From positions 1-43,941 of IMG/VR virus record IMGVR_UViG_3300010371_000054: DNA of 43,941 nucleotides; one strand, 5' to 3'. Below, one piece after another: positions 24,895-31,637 of the stretch (within the stretch, counting starts at the first letter, position 1; the number at the start of each line of letters is the position of its first letter). Made by a program: the position numbers and the translations under genes. The notes beneath the pieces are model-generated. The model was not told the DNA's origin. It did no database searches and worked only from the letters and a program-made list of their open reading frames with translations. This stretch comes from a virus.

Positions 24895-25185
24895 ATGTGG
24901 AAGACGATCGTTGGAATGTTTGCGGCTCCCCTCGGAGCAATTATCAACAAGGGCATCGCAATGGGCGCCGCTTCGGTGATCGCCTATTCGGTCGCCAAGG
25001 GTAATCCTCTGGGCGATGTGACCAACATCGTGATGATGCTGGCGGCCGGTCTTTCGACCCTGATCTCTGGCTTTGCTGCTTCGCAGGGCATCCAGATCCC
25101 AATCATCAACGCTGACCCGACCAACGGCGTCAAGGTCGTTGCGCAAGATTCGCCCGCCCCGGTCGTGAACGCGCCGCTCAAGTGA
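24895..25185 (+). CDS. Putative holin
   Basis: 96 aa, behind GGAGAACTAGAACT. Two hydrophobic segments: about residues 19-34 (NKGIAMGAASVIAYSV) and 44-63 (NIVMMLAAGLSTLISGFAAS), with Gly/Ala-rich helices, and a polar C-terminal tail. Size, membrane pattern and place directly before a spanin-like pair suggest a holin. Sequence alone does not prove it. Confidence 0.55.
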   Translation: MWKTIVGMFAAPLGAIINKGIAMGAASVIAYSVAKGNPLGDVTNIVMMLAAGLSTLISGFAASQGIQIPIINADPTNGVKVVAQDSPAPVVNAPLK

Positions 25186-25412
25186 TCTTCTCATGGGTCT
25201 CATTCGCGATCGCGCTGCTCAAGTTCGTGAACAACGTCATGATCTGGGCACGCGAGCGCGAATTGATCGCAGAGGGCCAGCGGCAGGAGATCGCCCGAGA
25301 AGCCCTCAACATCGCAGCAAAGGTGCATACTCGTGACGAGATTCTGGCCAAAGTCAATGCGCTCAGCGATGCCGATGTTGATCGCGAGCTTCGCGGCCTT
25401 GAGCCCAAGTAG
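25182..25412 (+). CDS. Putative inner-membrane spanin (Rz-like)
   Basis: 76 aa from GTG 25182, GTGA overlap with the holin-like gene. An N-terminal TM segment (FSWVSFAIALLKFVNNVMIW) is followed by a charged helix (ARERELIAEGQRQEIAREAL) and a short C-terminal domain. A second cysteine-containing ORF starts inside its 3' end in another frame, the classic Rz/Rz1 arrangement. It would act with the outer-membrane partner to disrupt the outer membrane at lysis. Confidence 0.6.
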   Translation: MIFSWVSFAIALLKFVNNVMIWARERELIAEGQRQEIAREALNIAAKVHTRDEILAKVNALSDADVDRELRGLEPK

Positions 25413-25560
25413 CTGTACACCGGAGCAGATCGACTCGTTCTGCCAGATCTACAACCAAGTGATCGTCCAGAAGGGCGACGGCGCGATTACCGCGACACCC
25501 GAGGTAAAGCGGCGGCTGCTGGCGAACGAGTTAACGTACAGGAGTCAGTGCAAGAGTTGA
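25369..25560 (+). CDS. Putative outer-membrane spanin (Rz1-like), nested
   Basis: 63 aa from ATG 25369 (ATG 25375 or an upstream GTG 25333 are alternatives). It overlaps the Rz-like gene by 44 bases out of frame. A short hydrophobic start MLIASFAALSPSSC could be a lipoprotein signal, but the residue at -3 is Pro rather than Leu, so the lipobox is poor. The rest (CTPEQIDSFCQIYNQVIVQ, RRLLANELTYRSQC) matches the short periplasmic Rz1-like pattern of rhizobial phages. Confidence 0.5.
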   Translation: MPMLIASFAALSPSSCTPEQIDSFCQIYNQVIVQKGDGAITATPEVKRRLLANELTYRSQCKS

Positions 25561-25639
25561 AAGCGGCGCAAGCCTCCCGGGGTCAACGGTAGGCCTGCGC
25601 CTGACCACATCAAACCCTAAAGGGGGTCTAGGGATTAAT
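25561..25639. other. Intergenic gap with small inverted repeats
   Basis: 79 bp with AGGC-CTGC-GCCT (about 25591-25602) and CCCTA/TAGGG arms (25615-25619, 25629-25633). Could be a weak terminator after the spanin pair; the last arm also contributes the AGGG ribosome binding site of the next ORF. Confidence 0.35.
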
Positions 25640-25729
25640 ATGGCTGGAACAAATCAAAGCACAACTTCAGGGCGCAAATTGTGCGGTCCTATACACGTCC
25701 GAAAAATATTCGGAGTGTTGCCAATATGA
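25640..25729 (+). CDS. 29-codon ORF coupled to the next gene
   Basis: ATG 25640 with AGGG 6 bases upstream; stop overlaps the next ATG as ATGA (25726-25729). Product MAGTNQSTTSGRKLCGPIHV plus nine residues, no recognised feature. Start signal and coupling support translation; could serve as a leader ORF. Confidence 0.4.
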   Translation: MAGTNQSTTSGRKLCGPIHVRKIFGVLPI

Positions 25730-26127
25730 CGGAGCCGCCGATGGTTGAGCGCATTCCTGATATTTTGCAAAGGCTTGCGTCTCTTGAAACAGATATCAAG
25801 CGGTCCGATCAACTGCTGAAATCGTCCGTTGACGACATAAAGGCGACGATCAAGTCAGAAATCTCGGACCTGAAGGGCGAGCAAATCGGAGACCTGAAGA
25901 GTGCTAACGCGAATCTGATAGAGCGGTTGGATCGTCAGGCTGAGCGCATGGAGCGCATTGAACGCTCAGCCTCCGAGCGCATCGAACGTCTCGAACGAAC
26001 GCAGGGCGAATGGAAGACAGGCGCCGGTGTCGCGGAGTGGATGATCCGCTTTGCGATCCTTCTCATCGGCGTGATCATCACGGGCTTAGGGGTCTTCGGC
26101 TACAAGCATATTGGGGCCGGGTCATGA
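25726..26127 (+). CDS. Coiled-coil protein with C-terminal TM
   Basis: 133 aa from ATG 25726. Long coiled coil (residues 8-97: LQRLASLETDIKRSDQLLKS, SEISDLKGEQIGDLKSANAN, then RLDRQAERMERIERSASERI) ending in one TM helix MIRFAILLIGVIITGLGVFG. This tail-anchored layout resembles holin-associated or spanin-type proteins. It is coupled to another small TM gene by ATGA. Confidence 0.65.
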   Translation: MTEPPMVERIPDILQRLASLETDIKRSDQLLKSSVDDIKATIKSEISDLKGEQIGDLKSANANLIERLDRQAERMERIERSASERIERLERTQGEWKTGAGVAEWMIRFAILLIGVIITGLGVFGYKHIGAGS

Positions 26128-26240
26128 GCGCGCTCGGTTATCTCCAGATCGCGGCCCATTACGTCGGGATCTTCCTAGGTTCGATCTTCGCGATCGGCGT
26201 TTTTCTGTGGCTGTTCAAGCTCGCCTTCGGCGACCGATAG
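26124..26240 (+). CDS. Single-TM microprotein, 38 aa
   Basis: ATG 26124 overlaps the previous stop as ATGA. GYLQIAAHYVGIFLGSIFAI continues into a hydrophobic GVFLWLFKLAFGDR, so a membrane helix spans most of the protein. Its place among lysis-type genes suggests a holin/antiholin or regulator; not proven. Confidence 0.55.
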   Translation: MSALGYLQIAAHYVGIFLGSIFAIGVFLWLFKLAFGDR

Positions 26241-26249
26241 GGGAATCCC

Positions 26250-26435
26250 ATGGCTGACGACTACAATGCCCCACTTGAGGGCCAGTCCTCCTATACGGAG
26301 GGAGAAGCCCAACGACTATTCGCTGAAGAGGCGAAGTACAAGCGAATGAAGGCGGCTCCGAAATGCACATGCAAGGGCTCTCCGTTCGGGATGGACATTG
26401 ATCTCTGTCCGGTGCATGGGAAGGGCTGCGCATGA
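26250..26435 (+). CDS. Small protein with a C-terminal Cys motif
   Basis: 61 aa, behind AGGGGAATCCC. The C-terminus CTCKGSPFGMDIDLCPVHGK contains three cysteines and a histidine, which could bind one metal ion. Function unknown. ATGA-coupled to the next gene. Confidence 0.6.
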   Translation: MADDYNAPLEGQSSYTEGEAQRLFAEEAKYKRMKAAPKCTCKGSPFGMDIDLCPVHGKGCA

Positions 26436-26875
26436 CCATCATTGGCGGGATGATCGGCGCTGTGTTCATCGGGCTCGGGCTCCTGATGAATCACTATTGC
26501 AAGACCGGCCCGCAGTCCACAGCGGCAAGCCTGCTGGTCGCCTTCGGCGCGGTGGTGCTGCTCATTATGGCCTTGGCGTCGATTCCGGTGCGCGCCCATG
26601 ACCACAATAACCCCGGCCTGAATCCCTGGCTCAAGACCCTGAAGAATAAGCATCAGGTACCCTGTTGTGACGGCTCCGATGCGACCCGACTGAGCGACGT
26701 TGATTGGGACACGAAGGATGGACATTACCGCGTGCGCCTTGATGGCAAGTGGGTGGACGTGCCAGACGAAGCCGTGATTGAGGAGCCGAACCGGGCAGGG
26801 CAAACGCTGGTCTGGCCGTGGTTCAAGGATGGCGAGATGAGGCCGAGGTGCTTCTTGCCGGGGAGCATGACGTAG
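26432..26875 (+). CDS. Membrane-anchored protein with an exported Cys domain
   Basis: 147 aa. Two hydrophobic segments (residues 3-20 and about 32-52); the second ends IPVRA-HDHNNP, like a signal cleavage site. The following domain has QVPCCDGSDATRLSDVDWDT, HYRVRLDGKWVDVPDEAVIE and MRPRCFLPGS, a pattern I recognise from exported HDH...CC...D proteins common in rhizobia and their phages. The function is not established. Last rightward gene; its stop lies in the convergent hairpin. Confidence 0.65.
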   Translation: MTIIGGMIGAVFIGLGLLMNHYCKTGPQSTAASLLVAFGAVVLLIMALASIPVRAHDHNNPGLNPWLKTLKNKHQVPCCDGSDATRLSDVDWDTKDGHYRVRLDGKWVDVPDEAVIEEPNRAGQTLVWPWFKDGEMRPRCFLPGSMT

Positions 26876-26889
26876 ATAGCTTATCTACG
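26871..26889. terminator. Convergent hairpin between the two arms
   Basis: CGTAGATA-GCT-TATCTACG: perfect 8-bp stem, 3-nt loop. The rightward TAG stop (26873-26875) and the leftward stop (26885-26887) both lie within the arms. No T-run on either strand, but position and symmetry suggest a shared bidirectional 3' end. Confidence 0.6.
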
Positions 26890-27061
26890 CGGCTTTTGCC
26901 TTCGCCTGTGCAGCGAAGATGGCACCTTCAAGGAAGGCATACCGCAGGCTGCCACGGTCCACCGTAATCTTGCCGGCGGGATGGTAGTCGACCGGCTCGA
27001 CTTCATCCGGGAAGCGCTTGTAGCCTTCTTCAATGAAGCGCTTGATCTGCTCATCCATCAT
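26885..27061 (-). CDS. Hypothetical protein, 58 aa
   Basis: Start ATG at 27061 (or 27058), behind GGGGAAAC on the minus strand. Helical N-terminus MMDEQIKRFIEEGYKRFPDE and a C-terminal FLEGAIFAAQAKAKAA. No family recognised. Last gene of the leftward arm. Confidence 0.6.
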   Translation of the reverse strand: MMDEQIKRFIEEGYKRFPDEVEPVDYHPAGKITVDRGSLRYAFLEGAIFAAQAKAKAA

Positions 27062-27076
27062 GTTTCCCCAATTGCG

Positions 27077-27247
27077 TTATTGCGGCGTCACGCCAAAACG
27101 GGCTGCGGCAGATCGCAGCGCCCATTCCCTGATGATGCTGGCGCGAATTTCTCCGACGTCGTCAACCTTCAGCAGGGTGCGCGCGTGGCGCTCTTGGTCG
27201 GCGAGGTATAGGCACTCCTCCTTGGAGGTCTTAATGTGCTCGCTCAT
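27077..27247 (-). CDS. Hypothetical protein, 56 aa
   Basis: ATG at 27247, GAGG upstream; overlaps the gene before by ATGA. Charged, helical (SKEECLYLADQERHARTLLK, EIRASIIREWALRSAAARFG). Function unknown. Confidence 0.6.
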   Translation of the reverse strand: MSEHIKTSKEECLYLADQERHARTLLKVDDVGEIRASIIREWALRSAAARFGVTPQ

Positions 27248-27450
27248 GATTCCCTCGTTATCTCACCGTCAGGGCGAACCGCAGCCGCAGCCTTGTCCAG
27301 CAACTGGAGCTGACGGACCGCCTTGTAAATTTTCTGCGCGACTCGCCTGTCGTCAAGAAGCCCAGCCATGGCCACCAGCTCCTTGCAGAGCTCGCTTGTG
27401 TCCACGAGAGCGGCCGCCGGCCGTGTCTGCTTTGGTTTTCCTTTGGTCAT
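27244..27450 (-). CDS. Hypothetical protein, 68 aa
   Basis: Basic N-terminus MTKGKPKQTRPAAA followed by a helical region (ELCKELVAMAGLLDDRRVAQ, KIYKAVRQLQLLDKAAAA). No domain recognised; ATGA-coupled to the next gene. Confidence 0.6.
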   Translation of the reverse strand: MTKGKPKQTRPAAALVDTSELCKELVAMAGLLDDRRVAQKIYKAVRQLQLLDKAAAAVRPDGEITRES

Positions 27451-27463
27451 CGTTAGGGTAACC

Positions 27464-27706
27464 TCACTTCACAAGCTTGAGACGCGGCTGCAGATCGTCA
27501 GGATGCATCATCACCCGAGGAACCGGGCGCGTTCTGAACTCACAGAATACCACTCCGTTCGGAATCTTGCTGCTGATTGGGACATAGAACCGGAAGCCCA
27601 TTTCCTCGCCAATATCGCGTTCCATCATTCCGCGCTCGACCTCATAGCGAAGTTCGTGCAGCAGCTTCTCGATGCGCTCTTGGCGAAAGTTCGTTGGATC
27701 GGCCAT
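27464..27706 (-). CDS. Conserved small phage protein, 80 aa
   Basis: Helical N-terminal half (RQERIEKLLHELRYEVERGM) and a beta-type C-terminal half (GFRFYVPISSKIPNGVVFCE). Similar proteins are widespread in rhizobial phages without a known role. Confidence 0.65.
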   Translation of the reverse strand: MADPTNFRQERIEKLLHELRYEVERGMMERDIGEEMGFRFYVPISSKIPNGVVFCEFRTRPVPRVMMHPDDLQPRLKLVK

Positions 27707-27725
27707 GGCTTACCTGTGTGTGATG

Positions 27726-27965
27726 TTAAAGCGAAATTGCCGCTAGCTCAGACAAGTAACTCAGGCTCTCTCCGAAAGCCTGCGCTATACCCGTAAGTGT
27801 CTTGATAGTCGGATTGTCCGAGCGACCCTGCTCAAGATCCCATAAGTGGGATTTTGTACAACCAACCCTAGCAGCGGCCTCCGAAAGGCTGAGATCATTG
27901 CGCTCTCGGGCATGACGTATGTAGGAAGGAAAACTAGCCGCTTTCGATATGCTTGACTTGGCCAT
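27726..27965 (-). CDS. XRE-family DNA-binding protein
   Basis: 79 aa. HTH_3 (Cro/CI) domain at residues 14-70: YIRHARERNDLSLSEAAARV then GCTKSHLWDLEQGRSDNPTI and KTLTGIAQAFG. No dimerisation or protease domain. Located far from the immunity region in the distal leftward operon, so it is probably an accessory regulator, not the main repressor. Confidence 0.85.
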   Translation of the reverse strand: MAKSSISKAASFPSYIRHARERNDLSLSEAAARVGCTKSHLWDLEQGRSDNPTIKTLTGIAQAFGESLSYLSELAAISL

Positions 27966-27975
27966 AATCCGCTCC

Positions 27976-28185
27976 TCAGTCGTCAGTGTTGGAATCTATG
28001 TACTCACCGATATCGGTGTGCTCAAAGTGGCGGTTCTTGGCCCACTTCTCCCAGCACTTCCCATATTCTTCGCAGAATGAAGGAGAGGGGCATAAGCACT
28101 TTTCCCGCTCTTGTTCGACTTGCAGGTCATGGAACAGTTCGTTCATTCCCGGCCCGGTGTCCTGCAACGGAAACCCTCGCGACAT
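27976..28185 (-). CDS. Cys-containing protein, 69 aa
   Basis: Contains EQEREKCLCPSPSFCEEYGK followed by CWEKWAKNRHFEHTDI: four cysteines and two histidines that may form a metal site. Coupled in the leftward operon. Function unknown. Confidence 0.6.
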   Translation of the reverse strand: MSRGFPLQDTGPGMNELFHDLQVEQEREKCLCPSPSFCEEYGKCWEKWAKNRHFEHTDIGEYIDSNTDD

Positions 28186-28202
28186 TCAATCCTCCTGTTT
28201 CG

Positions 28203-28427
28203 TTATCGCTGCTTCAACGCATCGGCGATTGCCTCATCAATCGCCCCAGCGAGATCACGGGTTTCTGACGCCAGAATGTGGCTATATCGACTTGCGATGC
28301 TCCACGCAGTATCGCTGTACTTTCGCAAGCTGTCGTATTTGGCGCGATCCTGTTCCTCGCAATGACGCTCGTAAGCCGATGCTCCTTCAAAGTTAGGGTC
28401 ACCCGGCTGTTCATATCCAGTGGTCAT
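28203..28427 (-). CDS. Hypothetical protein, 74 aa
   Basis: ATG at 28427 chosen for its strong AAGGAGG 6 bases upstream. Helical, charged (AYERHCEEQDRAKYDSLRKY, AGAIDEAIADALKQR). Function unknown. Confidence 0.65.
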   Translation of the reverse strand: MTTGYEQPGDPNFEGASAYERHCEEQDRAKYDSLRKYSDTAWSIASRYSHILASETRDLAGAIDEAIADALKQR

Positions 28428-28633
28428 GTTTCCCTCCTTATCTGCTGAATAACGCGGACGATGCATCTCCCGGTCGGTCGATCGCCGTCCATTTCCCAAG
28501 TATAGCTGTGACCGTTTCGCTCCATGCGCCGCGCCGTTTTCAGGTCAGTCACGATGAAGCTGGAAATGCGGGAGAAGCGGCCATCAGATACCTGCCGAAG
28601 CGCTTCGATCAGTCTATCGCCTGCTTTGCTCAT
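28424..28633 (-). CDS. Hypothetical protein, 69 aa
   Basis: ATG at 28633 (GTG 28639 is an alternative); ATGA overlap with the next gene. Mixed alpha/beta: KAGDRLIEALRQVSDGRFSR then ISSFIVTDLKTARRM and TGRCIVRVIQQIRR. No family recognised. Confidence 0.55.
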   Translation of the reverse strand: MSKAGDRLIEALRQVSDGRFSRISSFIVTDLKTARRMERNGHSYTWEMDGDRPTGRCIVRVIQQIRRET

Positions 28634-28644
28634 GTTCACCCAAT

Positions 28645-28848
28645 CTACCTAAAACGGCTGATTGCCTCGGCGATGGCTACAAGCATATCTCCTGCAGCCG
28701 TAGCCGGAAGCTTCCATCCCATTGCAGTGAAGCCTCGGATCAGAACGTGTTCGAGCGGAATTGGAGCAGACCCGTCGCCTGGATCTACCGTGACATCGCC
28801 GATGTTAGCTTTCGCTCTAATCATGCGTCTTGTGCGTTCCATGTCCAT
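28645..28848 (-). CDS. Hypothetical protein, 67 aa
   Basis: Start placed at ATG 28848 (MDMERTRRMIRAKANIGDVT); upstream starts at 28941 or 29061 would run over the 28-aa ORF and the Lar-like gene in another frame. C-terminal MGWKLPATAAGDMLVAIAEA suggests a helix. Function unknown. Confidence 0.5.
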   Translation of the reverse strand: MDMERTRRMIRAKANIGDVTVDPGDGSAPIPLEHVLIRGFTAMGWKLPATAAGDMLVAIAEAISRFR

Positions 28849-28868
28849 GAATGTTCCATACCTGTCTA

Positions 28869-28955
28869 TTACAGCATTCCCAAGCGTAACATCCTGTCGA
28901 GTATCGCGCCGACGATCATGCCGCCCAAGAACAATTTCCATTGATCTGTAGTCAT
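28869..28955 (-). CDS. Single-TM microprotein, 28 aa
   Basis: ATG at 28955 overlaps the Lar-like gene's stop as ATGA. MTTDQWKLFLGGMIVGAILD followed by RMLRLGML: one short membrane helix with basic C-terminus. Function unknown. Confidence 0.45.
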   Translation of the reverse strand: MTTDQWKLFLGGMIVGAILDRMLRLGML

Positions 28956-29164
28956 CTTCGCCGATTCCATCGCTCAAGCGCTTCGACCTTGGTCTCGCCC
29001 GATACTGATGGCCCCACTTCGCAGGTGCACGAGATGAGCCTCTTTGACGGTCGGCCGCCATGCCAGAATTGAATATAAGGAGATGAGCCGCAGAATGGGC
29101 AAGGCAACGCCTCTCCGCACTCTTCCGGCTCTCTATTCAGCCGAGCTGTCAATGACAATTTCAT
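28952..29164 (-). CDS. Lar-like restriction alleviation protein
   Basis: 70 aa from ATG at 29164 with AGGACAGAGG upstream. Residues 20-32 ALPCPFCGSSPYI and 44-49 ISCTCE give the CxxC...CxC zinc ribbon, and the C-terminus EALERWNRR matches the AxxxWNRR ending of the Lar family. Lar of the Rac prophage reduces type I restriction; many homologues are annotated from this motif alone. Confidence 0.75.
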   Translation of the reverse strand: MKLSLTARLNREPEECGEALPCPFCGSSPYIQFWHGGRPSKRLISCTCEVGPSVSGETKVEALERWNRRR

Positions 29165-29189
29165 CCTCTGTCCTTTCGGTTGCGACGCG

Positions 29190-29360
29190 TTAGCGAACAA
29201 CTTCCTGTTCTGATTTTTCCGTGTGCTTACGCTCCTGGTGCTCTAGGAGGCTTGCGAGACCGCGAAAAAGGCCTCCGCAGTAGTTGCATGCCCAACCCAT
29301 TCGAGCACCTCTGAAGGTATATGGCGGAACTGGCTTGCCCCAAGCGTCAAGAGTTTTCAT
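29190..29360 (-). CDS. C2H2 zinc-finger microprotein, 56 aa
   Basis: ATG at 29360 overlaps the stop of the C5 methyltransferase gene as ATGA. Residues 25-46 (CNYCGGLFRGLASLLEHQER then KH) form C-x2-C-x12-H-x4-H with hydrophobic positions as in classical C2H2 fingers. The tail is charged. DNA or RNA binding is likely from the fold; the partner is unknown. Confidence 0.65.
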   Translation of the reverse strand: MKTLDAWGKPVPPYTFRGARMGWACNYCGGLFRGLASLLEHQERKHTEKSEQEVVR

Positions 29361-30007
29361 TCTGCTGCCTCACGGATAATATGCGGTCGCAAGGCGGCGA
29401 GCGCCGCACGCCCTATATATTCAGAGTAGACTGGCGGGATCGCCTCGGACATCTCGTTGCCGGACATCCAATCGATACCCATCGCGCCGGGACCGCAGTA
29501 CACTCCGACGTCGCCAGTGATCGTCATGAACCCGCCGTTGGCCCAATGCTCGCGCCTATTCTCGCCGCGGCGGTTTACCCTGATCTTGTGTTCTGGATGC
29601 GCGGGCTGTGCGATTGGAAAGCTACACTCGAAATGACGGTGTCGGTAGCTGCGCAGACCGAACATGTTTGCGCATAGCATCAGGTCGGCGCGCAAAGGCG
29701 CCTCTGGCACATTCTCGATGACATATGGCACGCCGCTGGCGATCAGCTTAGCTCGAACTGGGGCTATCAGGTCAGGATAGCCTGACAGATCCTCGCGCGT
29801 CTTGAGCCGGCAAAACTGCTGACATGGAGGGGACGCCCAGATCAGATCAAACTTCCGAAAGTCGATCTGCATAACGTCGGCTTGGATGAAGGGGAACGGG
29901 TACCGAGGCTGCGGATCGATATCGACGCCAATAACCTGATATCCGGCACGGGTCAGCCCCATGGCAGCGCCGCCAGCACAACAGAAAAGGTCTAAGGCTA
30001 TCGACAT
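29357..30007 (-). CDS. Compact C5 cytosine DNA methyltransferase
   Basis: 216 aa from ATG at 30007, fixed by a TGATG junction. Motif I LDLFCCAGGAAMG (residues 5-17), motif IV ASPPCQQF with catalytic Cys62, motif VI ENV (98-100), an RHRHFE motif VIII, and a motif-X-like AIPPVYSEYIGRAAL. The target-recognition region is only about 50 residues, giving a protein much shorter than typical bacterial enzymes. It probably methylates phage DNA against host restriction. Confidence 0.9.
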   Translation of the reverse strand: MSIALDLFCCAGGAAMGLTRAGYQVIGVDIDPQPRYPFPFIQADVMQIDFRKFDLIWASPPCQQFCRLKTREDLSGYPDLIAPVRAKLIASGVPYVIENVPEAPLRADLMLCANMFGLRSYRHRHFECSFPIAQPAHPEHKIRVNRRGENRREHWANGGFMTITGDVGVYCGPGAMGIDWMSGNEMSEAIPPVYSEYIGRAALAALRPHIIREAAE

Positions 30008-30078
30008 CAATGGTTCACCACTGCAAGGTAGACCGCCACGAGAGCGAGAAATAACATCCAAAATTGCCAGTTTTTCAT
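30007..30078 (-). CDS. Single-TM microprotein, 23 aa
   Basis: ATG at 30078; MKNWQFWMLFLALVAVYLAV plus VNH. Nearly the whole chain is one membrane helix. Its stop overlaps the methyltransferase start as TGATG, so it also sets up coupling. Weak ribosome binding site. Confidence 0.45.
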   Translation of the reverse strand: MKNWQFWMLFLALVAVYLAVVNH

Positions 30079-30100
30079 GTGCGTTAACTTGCCGTATCCG

Positions 30101-30310
30101 TCACTCGTCGCAGCCGACCACTTGGACATCCCAGCCTTTGCCAGCGCGGTCCTCGTCCTGCTCCTGGCCGGGCCATTTGCAAGCGGCGAAGGATGCTGCC
30201 TCCATGGCGCTCGGAAACGGGCCATGCATCTGGCCGTGTCGATCGACGATCTCATAGCGGGTTGGCACAGTTTCGGCACAGCTTGAGCCTGATGTTCGCC
30301 TAGTGTTCAT
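30101..30310 (-). CDS. Hypothetical protein, 69 aa
   Basis: ATG at 30310 with GGAG 6 bases upstream. Contains RYEIVDRHGQMHGPFPSAME then AASFAACKWP, a pattern of small phage proteins. Lies directly beyond attP, so its promoter region is next to the attachment site. Function unknown. Confidence 0.6.
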   Translation of the reverse strand: MNTRRTSGSSCAETVPTRYEIVDRHGQMHGPFPSAMEAASFAACKWPGQEQDEDRAGKGWDVQVVGCDE

Positions 30311-30363
30311 GGAACGATCTCCAGTTAAAATCAGCTAAACTATTGAAATATATAGAGGCTGCA

Positions 30364-30411
30364 TCGTTTACACCGAGAGGGTCAGGGGTTCGAATCCCTT
30401 GTCGCCCACCA
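30364..30411 (+). other. attP core: 3' half of a tRNA-Val(TAC) gene
   Basis: TCGTTTACACCGAGAGG and the following GTCAGGGGTTCGAATCCC, then TTGTCGCCCACCA, reproduce anticodon loop (TTTACAC), variable loop, T-arm and acceptor 3' strand with CCA of an alphaproteobacterial tRNA-Val. The 5' half of the tRNA is absent. It sits 37 bp beyond the integrase stop. Integration would restore the host tRNA-Val 3' end. Confidence 0.9.
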
Positions 30412-30447
30412 CTTTCTGAAGCATTCGGATCAGTTTCGGCTCAGTTA

Positions 30448-31437
30448 TCATATCTCAGCCGCTCGCGATTGGAAGTCCGGAGAGTGCTTCCCGTAGACTT
30501 TTGTGAGGATAGCTACCGACATTCCGAGCGAGCCTGCGGCTTCCCAAACGTCGATCCCGGCCTGCATCAGCCACGTAGCCCGCGTGTGCCGCAGTGTGTG
30601 CGGGCTCACTCCGGTAAGTTTGGCTTCCTTGCAGGCCGCCGCCCACGATCGGCGCAACTTCTGGATCGGCATCCCGTCGTAATGGATGACGTTCTGAATC
30701 TTGCCGTCCTTGGCCTTCCAGCGTCTCAACAGGCGAACCGTGGACCTGCCGAGCCTCACTGGAGGCTTGCGCTTATTGGCCGCCTCTGTCTCACCTGGCG
30801 CGCGGCGGTTCATCACGCCACTCGCCAAGTCGATTTGATCCCATTTCAGATTGAACAGCACGGCCGACCGCGAGCCGGTCTTGAGGCCGAGGATCACGAA
30901 TCGGTAGAGGTGAGGGTGTTTCATGGCCGCCCGCCGTAGCCGCTTGGCCTCGTCTTGGGTCAACCAGCGCTCGCGCGGCTGCGCCTTGTCGGGCAGCACC
31001 ACGGACGGAACGCGGGAGAGGGGGGCCTTGTGCTTGTTCCAGTAGAGCAGGGCAGCGCGCAGTACCTCAAGATCCCGGCGCGCGGCAGCGGGCGGCCGGG
31101 TCTTCGCATAGGCGATGCAGGTCTCCGCGTTCACGTCGTCTGCTCTCTTCTTCGCCCAGAATGGCGTCAGGTTCGAAATGTTGTGAGCGGCCTTGTCTGG
31201 CGCTCGGGTCTTGGGTAGCCGCTCCTTCGCATAGATCAGCAACACGTCGGCGATAACAGGGGAGGCTACCGGCGCCGGCCGGTATTTGCTGGCGATGTAT
31301 TCCGCGAGCCGCCTTTCAGCTCCCGCGTTGTCTGACTCAGGGCAACCAGTGCGGACGAAACTCGATCCATCTCGGATAGCCCATTGGCCGCGCTCTCGAT
31401 CGAGGTAAAGCCGGGGACCCTTCGCTTTCCTTGGCAT
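30448..31437 (-). CDS. int: Tyrosine-recombinase integrase
   Basis: 329 aa. C-terminal catalytic residues: Arg in KTGSRSAVLF (about 189), HTLRH with His279 and Arg282, and the nucleophile Tyr315 in KVYGKHSP. The N-terminal region (RLYLDRERGQWAIRDGSSFV, LAEYIASKY) is the arm/core-binding part typical of rhizobial phage integrases. It ends next to attP. Its 5' end overlaps the excisionase gene by 172 bases. Confidence 0.95.
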   Translation of the reverse strand: MPRKAKGPRLYLDRERGQWAIRDGSSFVRTGCPESDNAGAERRLAEYIASKYRPAPVASPVIADVLLIYAKERLPKTRAPDKAAHNISNLTPFWAKKRADDVNAETCIAYAKTRPPAAARRDLEVLRAALLYWNKHKAPLSRVPSVVLPDKAQPRERWLTQDEAKRLRRAAMKHPHLYRFVILGLKTGSRSAVLFNLKWDQIDLASGVMNRRAPGETEAANKRKPPVRLGRSTVRLLRRWKAKDGKIQNVIHYDGMPIQKLRRSWAAACKEAKLTGVSPHTLRHTRATWLMQAGIDVWEAAGSLGMSVAILTKVYGKHSPDFQSRAAEI

Positions 31438-31622
31438 CGATCTCTCATTTCGCGGACGCTTCGAAGCGTCGTAAACCAGCGCCGGCCAACCCGGAAGATG
31501 TCGACATTGCCGCGCCCGGCCTCAAGCTTCAAGGTCGAAACCTTGATCGCTCCGCGATAGACCAGATCACACGCCTCTTGGAGGGTGACCGGATCGTCAT
31601 CGCCTGGGTGCGGGTTCATCAT
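31266..31622 (-). CDS. xis: Putative excisionase
   Basis: 118 aa. Residues 12-60 (VTLQEACDLVYRGAIKVSTL, DIFRVGRRWFTTLRSVREMR) have the winged-helix excisionase arrangement: a helix that picks the site, then a beta wing with W/F, then a helix. It lies immediately upstream of and overlapping int, as expected for xis. Confidence 0.7.
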   Translation of the reverse strand: MMNPHPGDDDPVTLQEACDLVYRGAIKVSTLKLEAGRGNVDIFRVGRRWFTTLRSVREMRDRCQGKRRVPGFTSIESAANGLSEMDRVSSALVALSQTTRELKGGSRNTSPANTGRRR

Positions 31623-31637
31623 TTCGTTTTCAGTTCG

